DNA of 38,782 nt from Chryseobacterium sp. S0630. GTDB lineage: Bacteria; Bacteroidota; Bacteroidia; Flavobacteriales; Weeksellaceae. Made by a program: the position numbers and the translations under genes. The notes beneath the pieces were generated by a model that saw nothing but the letters and a program-made list of their open reading frames with translations, ran no database searches and was not told the DNA's origin. Of this stretch, positions 22,505-29,831 are shown in pieces (position 1 is the first letter of the stretch; each line of letters opens with the position of its first letter). Where the stretch lies: the NCBI RefSeq assembly GCF_024158915.1, contig NZ_JAMZGF010000052.1:1-38782 (forward strand). Direction: 5' to 3'.

Positions 22505-22645
22505 AGATGTTAGATATTAGATGTTAGAAGCTAGATTACAACATAATGTGTATTTCTATATTATAACAATCTATAAACTCTTTTTGATAAAAAACAGAAG
22601 CTTTGATTGGCCGTTAAAAACTAACGTCTAATACCTAGCTTCTAA
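22505..22645. repeat. Intergenic repeat with inverted TTAGAAGCTAG arms
   Basis: Degenerate TTAGATRTTAG words cluster upstream of map. TTAGAAGCTAG (22524-22534) has a perfect inverted copy, CTAGCTTCTAA (22635-22645), 100 bases away, and related CTAACGTCTAATACCTAG words sit beside the right arm. It appears to be a dispersed intergenic repeat with no ORF. Confidence 0.6.
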
Positions 22646-22653
22646 TTTCTATT

Positions 22654-23085
22654 TTACCAAAAAAGTCCTTTTTTCTTTTCTTTTTTAAGTTTTGAATAGG
22701 CAAGAACTTCTTTTCCTTCAACACGGAATTCTATTCTTTCCTGAATAATATTGTAGATCTCTCCCCATCCCGGAAATCCTCCTAAGTTTCTGTCATCAAT
22801 AAACCAGTCTGCATCTAATTTTCTGGATTGATTTTCAGGATCAAAAACTTCTCCTTCAAAACTTGAGTTCACAGAATAAAATTCTATTCCGTTTTTTTTA
22901 CAGAATTCTACCGCTTCATCTAATGTTTTTCCGTGTCTGTATGTCCAAAGTATAAGTCTGAATCCTTCAGACTGAAGTCTTTTCAAAGTTTCGAATGCAA
23001 AAGTTTTCGGTTTTCCAATTGCCGGGTAAGCGTCGTCAACAATAGTCCCGTCAAAGTCAACAGCAATCTTTTTATTATTTAACAT
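22654..23085 (-). CDS. BT0820-like HAD family hydrolase
   Basis: The 143-residue protein is a small HAD phosphatase-like fold with motif I 'IAVDFDGTIVDD' (Asp9 and Asp11), motif II 'LILWTYRHG' and the C-terminal acidic motif 'DADWFIDDRNLGGFPGWGEIY'. This set matches the BT_0820-like group of Bacteroidota hydrolases, which have no defined physiological substrate. No cap domain is present, so the substrate may be large. A minus-strand promoter at 23107-23134 precedes it. Confidence 0.88.
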   Translation of the reverse strand: MLNNKKIAVDFDGTIVDDAYPAIGKPKTFAFETLKRLQSEGFRLILWTYRHGKTLDEAVEFCKKNGIEFYSVNSSFEGEVFDPENQSRKLDADWFIDDRNLGGFPGWGEIYNIIQERIEFRVEGKEVLAYSKLKKEKKKGLFW

Positions 23086-23106
23086 TTTGTTCTTTTTTTA
23101 GCTTTG

Positions 23107-23134
23107 CAAAGATAAGAAATAAAAAGAGTGCCAA
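23107..23134 (-). promoter_or_regulatory. Promoter of the BT0820-like gene, overlapping a terminator
   Basis: On the minus strand TTG (23132-23134), 17 nt, then a perfect TATCTTTG box (23107-23114). The -33 element sits next to the hairpin loop of the desaturase terminator (23126-23148). Confidence 0.6.
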
Positions 23135-23148
23135 AAAGAAAGGCACTC
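23121..23148 (-). terminator. Terminator of the acyl-ACP desaturase gene
   Basis: On the minus strand GAGTGCC, a 9-nt loop, GGCACTC and TTTTT follow the desaturase stop by about 36 bases. Confidence 0.8.
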
Positions 23149-23184
23149 AATACTTTTATATTTTAAATAATAATATAGATCTTA

Positions 23185-24162
23185 TTAGCTTTTTACCCAG
23201 CTAAACTGGAACTGAAGATCCGGAGTAGAAACTCTGTCTGTGATCTTCTGTAGCCTTGCAGGAAGCTTCATCAGGTATTCCTGAGCTTTTTCTGCTTTTT
23301 CTGTAAGTCCTTTTACGTGCTCAATTTTCCATTCATCTAAAAGGTCTTTCATAATATTGATGTAATCCTGACCTGTGTAGACCATACATCTTTGTGCAGC
23401 ATCTGAGAAATGTCCCCAAAGTTCACCAGCTTTTTGTCCGGACTGTCTCATTAAGTGAGCAGGCATTACAATTTTCTTACGCATCATATCTTCGAATGCA
23501 AGAATCATTTCTGAAGGATCTACTTCAAGAATTTTTGCTACGAAATGTTTGTATGCTTTAGCGTGTCTTGCTTCATCTGCAGCAATAACCCCACACATTT
23601 TTGCTAATTTTCCGTTTCCGGATTGTTTTGCCAATGTTCCTACTCTTCTGTGAGAGATATTGGTAGCTGTTTCCTGGAAACTTGTATAAATGAAGTTTCT
23701 GTATGGGTCCATACTTGTTCCCAAATCGAATCCGTCATTGATAAGGTATTGAGTTGTGATTTCCACCTCTCTCATGTTTACTCTTCCGCACAGATAAAGA
23801 TATTTGTTTAATAAATCTCCGTGTCTGTTTTCCTCAGCAGTCCAGGCTCTTACCCAGTTGGCCCAGCCTACTTTTTCTTCCTGATTGATACCGTCAACAC
23901 CCATCAACCAAGACTCATAGGAAGGAAGTGCCTCTTCTGTGATACAGTCACCGATAAGAGTTACAAAAAGATCATAAGGCATTTCACGGGCAAAAGTCTG
24001 AATTTCTTCTAAGTCATGTTTAAACTCATCGCTTGAAGGATCTGGTAAATAATCGGAAGGCTGCCAGATTTTTTCAATTGGCGTTAAAAATTTATCAAGA
24101 AAAGAACCTACTTCCTTTTCCAATAATCCCATTACTTCTTTCCTAACAAGCTTTTGATACAT
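23185..24162 (-). CDS. Acyl-ACP desaturase (soluble di-iron)
   Basis: The 325-residue soluble protein belongs to the stearoyl-ACP desaturase family, which introduces a double bond into saturated acyl chains on ACP using a di-iron centre, O2 and ferredoxin. The two iron-binding helices carry 'TAEENRHGDLL' (E-x-x-H) and 'IAADEARHAKAYKHF' (E-x-x-H). 'YTSFQETATNISHRRVG' holds the other Glu ligand. Length and motif order are normal for bacterial members. It sits in its own transcription unit, with a perfect TATCTTTG box (24185-24192, minus strand) upstream and a terminator downstream. The product would raise membrane fluidity. Confidence 0.94.
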   Translation of the reverse strand: MYQKLVRKEVMGLLEKEVGSFLDKFLTPIEKIWQPSDYLPDPSSDEFKHDLEEIQTFAREMPYDLFVTLIGDCITEEALPSYESWLMGVDGINQEEKVGWANWVRAWTAEENRHGDLLNKYLYLCGRVNMREVEITTQYLINDGFDLGTSMDPYRNFIYTSFQETATNISHRRVGTLAKQSGNGKLAKMCGVIAADEARHAKAYKHFVAKILEVDPSEMILAFEDMMRKKIVMPAHLMRQSGQKAGELWGHFSDAAQRCMVYTGQDYINIMKDLLDEWKIEHVKGLTEKAEKAQEYLMKLPARLQKITDRVSTPDLQFQFSWVKS

Positions 24163-24256
24163 TTTACTATTCAGTTTTAATTTACAAAGATAAGATTTAT
24201 TTATTATTTAACGCATAATAAAGTATGCAAGTCATACCTTATCTGACATAAATCAT

Positions 24257-24295
24257 AAAAAAAATGCCGCTGCAAAAGCATAACGGCATTTTTTT
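24257..24295 (-). terminator. Terminator of gpmI
   Basis: ATGCCG and CGGCAT with flanking A and T runs and an internal 14-nt loop lie 18 bases beyond the gpmI stop. Confidence 0.75.
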
Positions 24296-24312
24296 AACAA
24301 TATTATTGAATA

Positions 24313-25854
24313 TTAATTAACCAAAACTTCTCCAGTCATTGCATCTGGTATTTCAACGCCCATTACTTTAAGAATGGTAGGCGCTACATCCCCCAGTTTT
24401 CCTGGTTTTAAATTCCATGTGTGGTCTTTATCCATAACGATAAAAGGAACCAGATTTGTTGAATGCTGGGTATTAGGAGTTCCGTCTGCATTAATCATAA
24501 CATCAGAATTTCCGTGATCGGCAAGAATGAAGACAGCATATCCGTTTTCATAGGCAGCTGTAGCTACTTTTTCAATACACTGATCTACCACCTCAGCAGC
24601 TTTTACAGCAGCTTCAAAAACGCCTGTATGCCCAACCATATCTGTATTGGCGAAATTCAGACATACAAAATCAGCGGTTCCCTGCTCCAGTTCCGGCACA
24701 ATAGCATTGGTGATATCATATGCTGACATTTCCGGCTTCAGGTCGTAAGTAGGAACATCTTTCGGGCTTGGGCAAAGCAGTCTTCTTTCACCTGAAAACT
24801 CCAGTTCTCTTCCTCCTGAGAAGAAGAAAGTAACGTGTGGATATTTCTCTGTTTCTGCAATTCTGATCTGGGTTTTTCCATTTTTTTCAAGAATTTCACC
24901 CATTGTTTCCGTCAGTACATTTTCATCAAAAACTACCTGTACATTCTGGAAGGTTTTATCATAATTCGTTAATGTGACATAATAAAGGTTCAGCTTTTTC
25001 ATATCATATTCCGGGAAATCTTTCTGAGAAAGCACTTCCGTAATCTCTCTACCTCTGTCTGTACGGAAGTTGAAGCAGATTACTACGTCATTATCAATGA
25101 TTTTTGCTACCGGCACTACATTTCCTGTAGCCGTAGTATTCATCAGAATAATTGGTTTCAGGAATTCATCGGTAACGTTGTTGTCATAAGAAGCTTTAAT
25201 AGAAGCCAACGCGTCTGTTGATGGCTCACCTACTCCTTCTACAAGAGCATCATAAGCCAGTTTTACACGCTCCCATCTTTTATCTCTGTCCATCGCATAG
25301 TATCTTCCTACCACTGTTGCCAGTTTTCCTGTAGTAACTTCCATATGTTTCTGAAGCTCATCGATAAATCCTAATCCTGAGTGCGGATCACAGTCTCTAC
25401 CATCAGTAAATGCGTGAACAAAAACGTTATCATTCAATCCGGACTCTTTTGCAGCGGTCAGTAATCCTTTTAAGTGGTTGATATGTGAATGTACACCTCC
25501 ATTGGAAACCAATCCGATAAAGTGTACTTTTTTATTTTCTTTTTTGGCATATTCAAAAGCATCCTGGATCACTTTTTCCTGACCCATTGTTCCGTTTTCA
25601 ACGGCCATATTCAGTTTTACCAGGTTTTGGTAAACTACTCTTCCGGCTCCCAGGTTCATGTGCCCTACTTCAGAATTCCCCATCTGTCCGGCTGGTAAAC
25701 CTACAGCCAATCCACTTGCTTCAAGTGTAGTATGTGGAAATTTCTGGTAACAGCTGTCTATGAATGGTGTATTTGCTTTATCTATTGCAGAAACGTTAGG
25801 GTTTGTTCCCAATCCCCATCCGTCAAGAATGGCCAATATTGCTTTTTTCGACAT
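24313..25854 (-). CDS. gpmI: 2,3-bisphosphoglycerate-independent phosphoglycerate mutase
   Basis: The 513-residue cytoplasmic enzyme interconverts 3- and 2-phosphoglycerate in glycolysis with two Mn2+ ions. The N-terminus 'AILAILDGWGLG' and the phosphoserine site 'GQMGNSEVGHMNLGAGR' (near residue 62) identify the family, with 'HAFTDGRDCDPHSG', 'VVGRYYAMDRDKRWER', 'CFNFRTDRGRE' and the metal-binding 'ILADHGNSD...THST'-like C-terminal segment ('ADHGNSDVMINADGTPNTQHST') present. Length matches GpmI. A minus-strand TAAATTTG box (25875-25882) is a likely -7 element. Confidence 0.97.
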   Translation of the reverse strand: MSKKAILAILDGWGLGTNPNVSAIDKANTPFIDSCYQKFPHTTLEASGLAVGLPAGQMGNSEVGHMNLGAGRVVYQNLVKLNMAVENGTMGQEKVIQDAFEYAKKENKKVHFIGLVSNGGVHSHINHLKGLLTAAKESGLNDNVFVHAFTDGRDCDPHSGLGFIDELQKHMEVTTGKLATVVGRYYAMDRDKRWERVKLAYDALVEGVGEPSTDALASIKASYDNNVTDEFLKPIILMNTTATGNVVPVAKIIDNDVVICFNFRTDRGREITEVLSQKDFPEYDMKKLNLYYVTLTNYDKTFQNVQVVFDENVLTETMGEILEKNGKTQIRIAETEKYPHVTFFFSGGRELEFSGERRLLCPSPKDVPTYDLKPEMSAYDITNAIVPELEQGTADFVCLNFANTDMVGHTGVFEAAVKAAEVVDQCIEKVATAAYENGYAVFILADHGNSDVMINADGTPNTQHSTNLVPFIVMDKDHTWNLKPGKLGDVAPTILKVMGVEIPDAMTGEVLVN

Positions 25855-25967
25855 TTTATAAAACTTTTGTTAGACAAATTTACCTAATTTCCTATGAATA
25901 GAAGAATTTGAAGGCTCGAATTTTATGGATTGCTGATGATCAGTTAATTTCTAAAGCAATTAACCAT

Positions 25968-25988
25968 GTCAAGGTTTAAAACCTTGAC
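25968..25988. repeat. 21-bp perfect intergenic palindrome
   Basis: GTCAAGGTTT, one central A, and AAACCTTGAC form an almost loopless perfect palindrome between gpmI and the SUI1 gene. It resembles the 'TGTCAAGGTTT..AAACCTTGACA' words scattered in Bacteroidota spacers. Confidence 0.6.
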
Positions 25989-26047
25989 ACCGTTAGAAAA
26001 ATTGAAATTTCGTTGATTATTACCCTTCATTAATCAGTAAATCTTTT

Positions 26048-26055
26048 TAATTTTG
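26048..26055 (+). promoter_or_regulatory. -7 box of the SUI1 gene
   Basis: A perfect TAATTTTG box ends only four bases before the ATG at 26060; no well-spaced TTG is present. A very short or absent leader is implied if the box is used. Confidence 0.35.
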
Positions 26056-26059
26056 CAGT

Positions 26060-26383
26060 ATGGATTTACGAGATCAATTGAAGAACCTTTTTCCTGATCA
26101 TGAAGAGCAGGATTTTGAGATGCCTGAAGAGCAATTCAAGCAGAAAGAGCCTTTGGTATGCAAATTTGAGAAAAAAGGGAGAAACGGTAAGCCTGTAACG
26201 ATTGTTGAAGGCTGGGAAGGCAGTGAAGAAGACCTGAAAAAAATCTCAAAGAAAATAAAAACCACCTTGGGTATAGGCGGTTCTGAGAAGGATGGAACGA
26301 TTATCATTCAAGGCGATAACCGTGATAAAATCATGAATATCCTTAAAGAAATGGGCTATAAAACCAAACGTGTTGGCGGATAG
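26060..26383 (+). CDS. SUI1-family translation initiation factor-like protein
   Basis: The 107-residue protein has a SUI1/eIF1-like domain over residues about 32-105: 'LVCKFEKKGRNGKPVTIVEGWEGSEEDLKKISKKIKTT', 'IIIQGDNRDKIMNILKEMGYKTKRVGG'. The acidic N-terminal tail ('LFPDHEEQDFEMPEEQ') is typical of bacterial YciH-like proteins, which bind the small ribosomal subunit and affect initiation fidelity. The gene is convergent with the leucine-rich-repeat gene, with only two bases between the stops and no terminator hairpin. Confidence 0.93.
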   Translation: MDLRDQLKNLFPDHEEQDFEMPEEQFKQKEPLVCKFEKKGRNGKPVTIVEGWEGSEEDLKKISKKIKTTLGIGGSEKDGTIIIQGDNRDKIMNILKEMGYKTKRVGG

Positions 26384-26385
26384 TT

Positions 26386-27285
26386 CTAGAAATAGATCTG
26401 GGTCTCCGGTAGTAAGGTTTTTAAGTTTTCAATAGTAGATTTTTCTATAGGATTTCCTGTAAGAATCAATGTTTTCAGATTTTTAAGCTGTTTGATTTCT
26501 ACAGGAATATTTTTCAGATTATTGTTGGCCAGATTCATGCTGACGATATTTTTCAGTCCTTTTACTTTGGGAGATAACTCTGTGATATTATTTCCACTTA
26601 CATTCAAAAATTCCAGATTCTTTGCTCTGAAAAGATTTTCCGGAAGTCTGATAATAGCATTCTGCTGCAGTTCAAGATATTTTAAATTTTCGGGAAAAGA
26701 CAAATTCCCAAGATCATTGATCTGATTATCTGAAAGATTCAGGAATTTCAGGTTTTTGATCTGATCCAATCTGTCTGCAATAAAACTGATCTGGTTTCCC
26801 TGAAGGTTTATTTCTTCCAGCGTTGGAATTTCCATAAGAGCCTCGGGAAAAGTATTCAGGTTATTGGCATCAAAATGTACAACTTTTAGGTTCTGAAGTT
26901 TTGCAAGATTAGGATTAATGCTTGTCAGGCTATTCAGATTCATTGAAAAAGTAGTCAGTTTCTTCAGATTGCTTACCTCATCCGGAATATATTTAATGCT
27001 ATTTTCATTCACATTTAATATTTCCAGTTCTTTTAAGGCAAAGAGTTCCTGATCCATTTTCTCAAGCTTATTGGCCATAATATTCAAAAAGAATAATGAA
27101 TTCAGCTTTACGATCTGAGGAGGAAGATTAAAAAGACCTTTCTCTCTGAAACTCATGCTATAAACTGTTTTTTCACTCTTTAGAGCCTCTTCGATATTGG
27201 TAAAAGTAGGATACTTCACCGGATCAATCTGTGCTTTGATCTGAGAAAGAGAGACTATGGAAATCAATAAGAAAAGCTTTTTCAT
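26386..27285 (-). CDS. Secreted leucine-rich-repeat protein
   Basis: The 299-residue protein has a signal peptide (MKKLFLLISIVSLSQIKAQ) and about nine to ten LRRs of the 'L..L..LxLxxNxIxxIPxxI' type over residues 50-295, for example 'KNLKFLNLSDNQINDLGNLS' and 'NLKTLILTGNPI'. LRRs of this length form a curved solenoid for protein binding, and no other domain or T9SS tail is present, so it is likely periplasmic or surface-associated with an unknown partner. The ATG at 27285 is preferred to one further upstream since it gives a clean signal peptide. It lies 57 bases after the PhoX-like gene on the same strand, separated by a weak hairpin (27297-27326). Confidence 0.88.
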   Translation of the reverse strand: MKKLFLLISIVSLSQIKAQIDPVKYPTFTNIEEALKSEKTVYSMSFREKGLFNLPPQIVKLNSLFFLNIMANKLEKMDQELFALKELEILNVNENSIKYIPDEVSNLKKLTTFSMNLNSLTSINPNLAKLQNLKVVHFDANNLNTFPEALMEIPTLEEINLQGNQISFIADRLDQIKNLKFLNLSDNQINDLGNLSFPENLKYLELQQNAIIRLPENLFRAKNLEFLNVSGNNITELSPKVKGLKNIVSMNLANNNLKNIPVEIKQLKNLKTLILTGNPIEKSTIENLKTLLPETQIYF

Positions 27286-27296
27286 ACAAATAAAAG

Positions 27297-27326
27297 GTCT
27301 GCCAGCAACCAAAGCTGCCGACAGAC
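27297..27326 (-). terminator. Weak hairpin terminator between PhoX-like and LRR genes
   Basis: On the minus strand GTCTG...CAGC, a TTTGGTT loop, GCTG...CAGAC and CCTTTTATTT form a bulged hairpin. Partial read-through into the LRR gene is plausible. Confidence 0.45.
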
Positions 27327-27342
27327 AAGAATTATAAATAAT

Positions 27343-29496
27343 TTATTTCTTTAAAAGTTTAACTGTTTTCTGGAATCCACCTTCAGCTTCAATATTTAAA
27401 ACTAAAACCCGTGATCCTTCCAACTGTTGTGTGAAATCAAGGTCCAATACTTTATTGGTTCCGTTGAATTTCTTCGTGTAAACGATTTTCCCATCCATGC
27501 TGTAAGCTGTTACAGAAATATCTTTCAGTCCTTTTGCAGAATTGATTTTCACAATTCCTGAAGTTGGGTTGGGTGCTACCGTTACTGTATTTTCTTCAAT
27601 CTTGGTATCAATAGTTCCTAAAGTTCCTTCAATTCCTAAGTTGTTTTTAAGGGCAATGACAATCGTTGCTGATTTTCCTCTGTAATCAATCGTATTTCCT
27701 GTAGCATCTACATCTGTAGAAATCGTTGAATCCGGATGCTGAATAGAGAAGAAACCAAATTTGTGATCAGGGGTAAACGTCAATCCTGTAGGTTCTGAAC
27801 CAGCCGGCATAGAAGCAAATAATCTTACTTTAGGATTAGCCTGCGTGTGATCAGGAGCAATGACCCAGATATAGTTTTTACCACCATCCTGAAGTACCCA
27901 AAGGTTTCCAAGTTCGTCGAAAGTAAGGTTGTCATTTCCATCTCCCCACGCTTCAGATTTCATTCCCTGAGCAGTGTTGAAAGAATATACAGAAGAACCT
28001 CCTCCTACAAATGTTTCTACCTGAGAAGCCGTAGTTCCGTTATCCTGTAAACGGTATACTCTGTCTAATCCTTTTGCCGTAAAATAGATTTTACCATCCA
28101 GCGGACTGATATCCACATCTTCTACTCCATTGAATTTTGTTCCACCTAATGACAGGGCATTGGTATTGGTATTATTCTGATCAACTTTAGTTTTGTTCGG
28201 AACCTGAATCCATGTGGCTGTTGTTCCTGCCGGATCTCCCGCAGCAGTTAATCCCTGATCCAGTTTCAACACGTAAAGGTTTCCTGAAGAAAGATCATTG
28301 GGAGTATCCATTACATATTTGTATACCATGTGAGTTCCGCCGTCTTCACCATAATAAGCTGTAGTTCCTGCATTATTGATCACTACATTTTCATGGTTCA
28401 TGATTCCCATCTGCCAAAGTTTTCCTTTGGTACCGTCAGTATTCTTAGAAATTACCTGTGCTGTAGCAGGATCAATTTCTACCAACCAACCGTAATCTTT
28501 GTACCCATCATTATTCACATCATTGGAAGTAACAGATTCTTCAGCTGTCACCACAGTTCCCCAGGGCGTAATTCCTCCTGAACAGTTTCTGATCGTTTGC
28601 ACCAAACTTGGATCTGAGAAACTTACGGCTCTTGATTTTGTCAGCTGCCAAAGTTTTGAAGTTGCGTTATAGTTAACTTCTGCCATGGTAACTCCTCCAG
28701 GATTCGTCTCATGGTTTACAGAAAGATATCCGTTTGTACTGCTTCCTGTTTTTGGAACATAAGCGGTAAAGTCATTCTGACCACCTACCAATCCTCCGCC
28801 TTCAGTATAGTTGTCTCCTTCTTTTAAAATCAGCTGGTATTTGTGTTCAGTCGGGATAATTAATTTATTGGTTTGAGCTGTAGGAACAATAGAAGTAAAA
28901 CAGCTGATGTGGGTTCCGTTACAAGCTACAGGGATAGTTGTATTGGTGGTTGTTTTCAGATAAGCATCAATTCTTAAATCTGAACTGGTTGTACTTCTGT
29001 TGTGTAATTCAATAGAAAATCTGTTAACACCGTTTACAAACTTGGATTTTGGAATAGAGAAAATGTTATAAACACTCTCTGCTGCACCGTCAATAGTAGT
29101 ACTTGAGAAAGTATTGAATGTAACAGCACCTGCAGGCATATTGTCTCTTACAACTTCTTCTCCGTTAAGGTATACAATAATACCATCGTCTCTCATCACT
29201 CCAAGTTCCATAGTATCAGAAAGTGTTGAAAGATCTACTGTAAAATCTTTAGCAAAATAAGCGGTTGTAAGTCCTGAGTTGATGGTCGTTGTTACAGGAT
29301 CTCCATATCCTAACGGGCCGTTTCCAACTGCCCATGTTGAAATGTCATACGTCTGAGCATTCCATCCGGCTGGTTGAGCCTGGTTGTTATCTTTGTAGCT
29401 CCATGACGCATTCTTATTGAATATCAAAGTCTGCGCCTGAAGACCAGAACTGGCCAGTATAGCCAAAGCTCCCACTGTTAGTAGTTTTTTCTTCAT
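27343..29496 (-). CDS. PhoX-like (DUF839) secreted protein with T9SS sorting domain
   Basis: The 717-residue protein has a signal peptide (MKKKLLTVGALAILASSGLQAQ). An N-terminal beta-sandwich region follows ('YFAKDFTVDLSTLSDTMELGVMRDDGIIVYLNGEEVVRDN'). A PhoX/DUF839-type beta-propeller spans about 200-610 ('GYLSVNHETNPGG', 'NCSGGITPWGTVVTAEESV', 'GWLVEIDPATAQVI', 'NHENVVINNAGTTAYYGEDGG', 'FNGVEDVDISPLDGKIYFT'). The C-terminal T9SS type A tail covers about 640-717 ('VAPNPTSGIVKINSAKG'). PhoX proteins are Ca2+/Fe-dependent alkaline phosphatases, so a surface phosphatase is likely, though the catalytic ligands cannot be confirmed by eye. A perfect minus-strand TAGTTTTG box (29522-29529) lies just upstream. 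Confidence 0.87.
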   Translation of the reverse strand: MKKKLLTVGALAILASSGLQAQTLIFNKNASWSYKDNNQAQPAGWNAQTYDISTWAVGNGPLGYGDPVTTTINSGLTTAYFAKDFTVDLSTLSDTMELGVMRDDGIIVYLNGEEVVRDNMPAGAVTFNTFSSTTIDGAAESVYNIFSIPKSKFVNGVNRFSIELHNRSTTSSDLRIDAYLKTTTNTTIPVACNGTHISCFTSIVPTAQTNKLIIPTEHKYQLILKEGDNYTEGGGLVGGQNDFTAYVPKTGSSTNGYLSVNHETNPGGVTMAEVNYNATSKLWQLTKSRAVSFSDPSLVQTIRNCSGGITPWGTVVTAEESVTSNDVNNDGYKDYGWLVEIDPATAQVISKNTDGTKGKLWQMGIMNHENVVINNAGTTAYYGEDGGTHMVYKYVMDTPNDLSSGNLYVLKLDQGLTAAGDPAGTTATWIQVPNKTKVDQNNTNTNALSLGGTKFNGVEDVDISPLDGKIYFTAKGLDRVYRLQDNGTTASQVETFVGGGSSVYSFNTAQGMKSEAWGDGNDNLTFDELGNLWVLQDGGKNYIWVIAPDHTQANPKVRLFASMPAGSEPTGLTFTPDHKFGFFSIQHPDSTISTDVDATGNTIDYRGKSATIVIALKNNLGIEGTLGTIDTKIEENTVTVAPNPTSGIVKINSAKGLKDISVTAYSMDGKIVYTKKFNGTNKVLDLDFTQQLEGSRVLVLNIEAEGGFQKTVKLLKK

Positions 29497-29529
29497 TTTT
29501 TATTTGATTTATTAGACCTTGCAAAACTA

Positions 29530-29830
29530 TTTTTTTAGAGCTTTTTCTCTGTTAATAGGATTTTAAATCTAAATCGTCCAATATTAACTTATCAAAAACC
29601 TAATGTTAAGGGGATTAATTTTTTGTTAAATGATGCGGATTACGGGGTGCGGGATTCGAGATGCGAGGTGCGGGATTTCGGGATGTGGGTGCAAATACAG
29701 AAATTCAGGGATGAAATAAGCTGAGCAGCTGATGTGTTTTCTTGCGTATCTTCAATTATAACACATTATAATCCGAACCTCGTACCCCGAACCGCATTTC
29801 AAAACCCCGAATCTCGAATCCCGCACCCCG
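29530..29830. repeat. Intergenic region with 20-bp perfect inverted arms
   Basis: Between the cytochrome peroxidase and PhoX-like genes there is no ORF of interest. CGGGGTGCGGGATTCGAGAT at 29643-29662 has a perfect inverted copy at 29811-29830, and degenerate GGTGCGGGATT/TCGGGAT words fill the area between and beside them. The right arm ends one base before the stop codon of the peroxidase gene. It could act as a large terminator-like stem or be a mobile palindromic repeat. Confidence 0.75.
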
Positions 29831-29831
29831 C

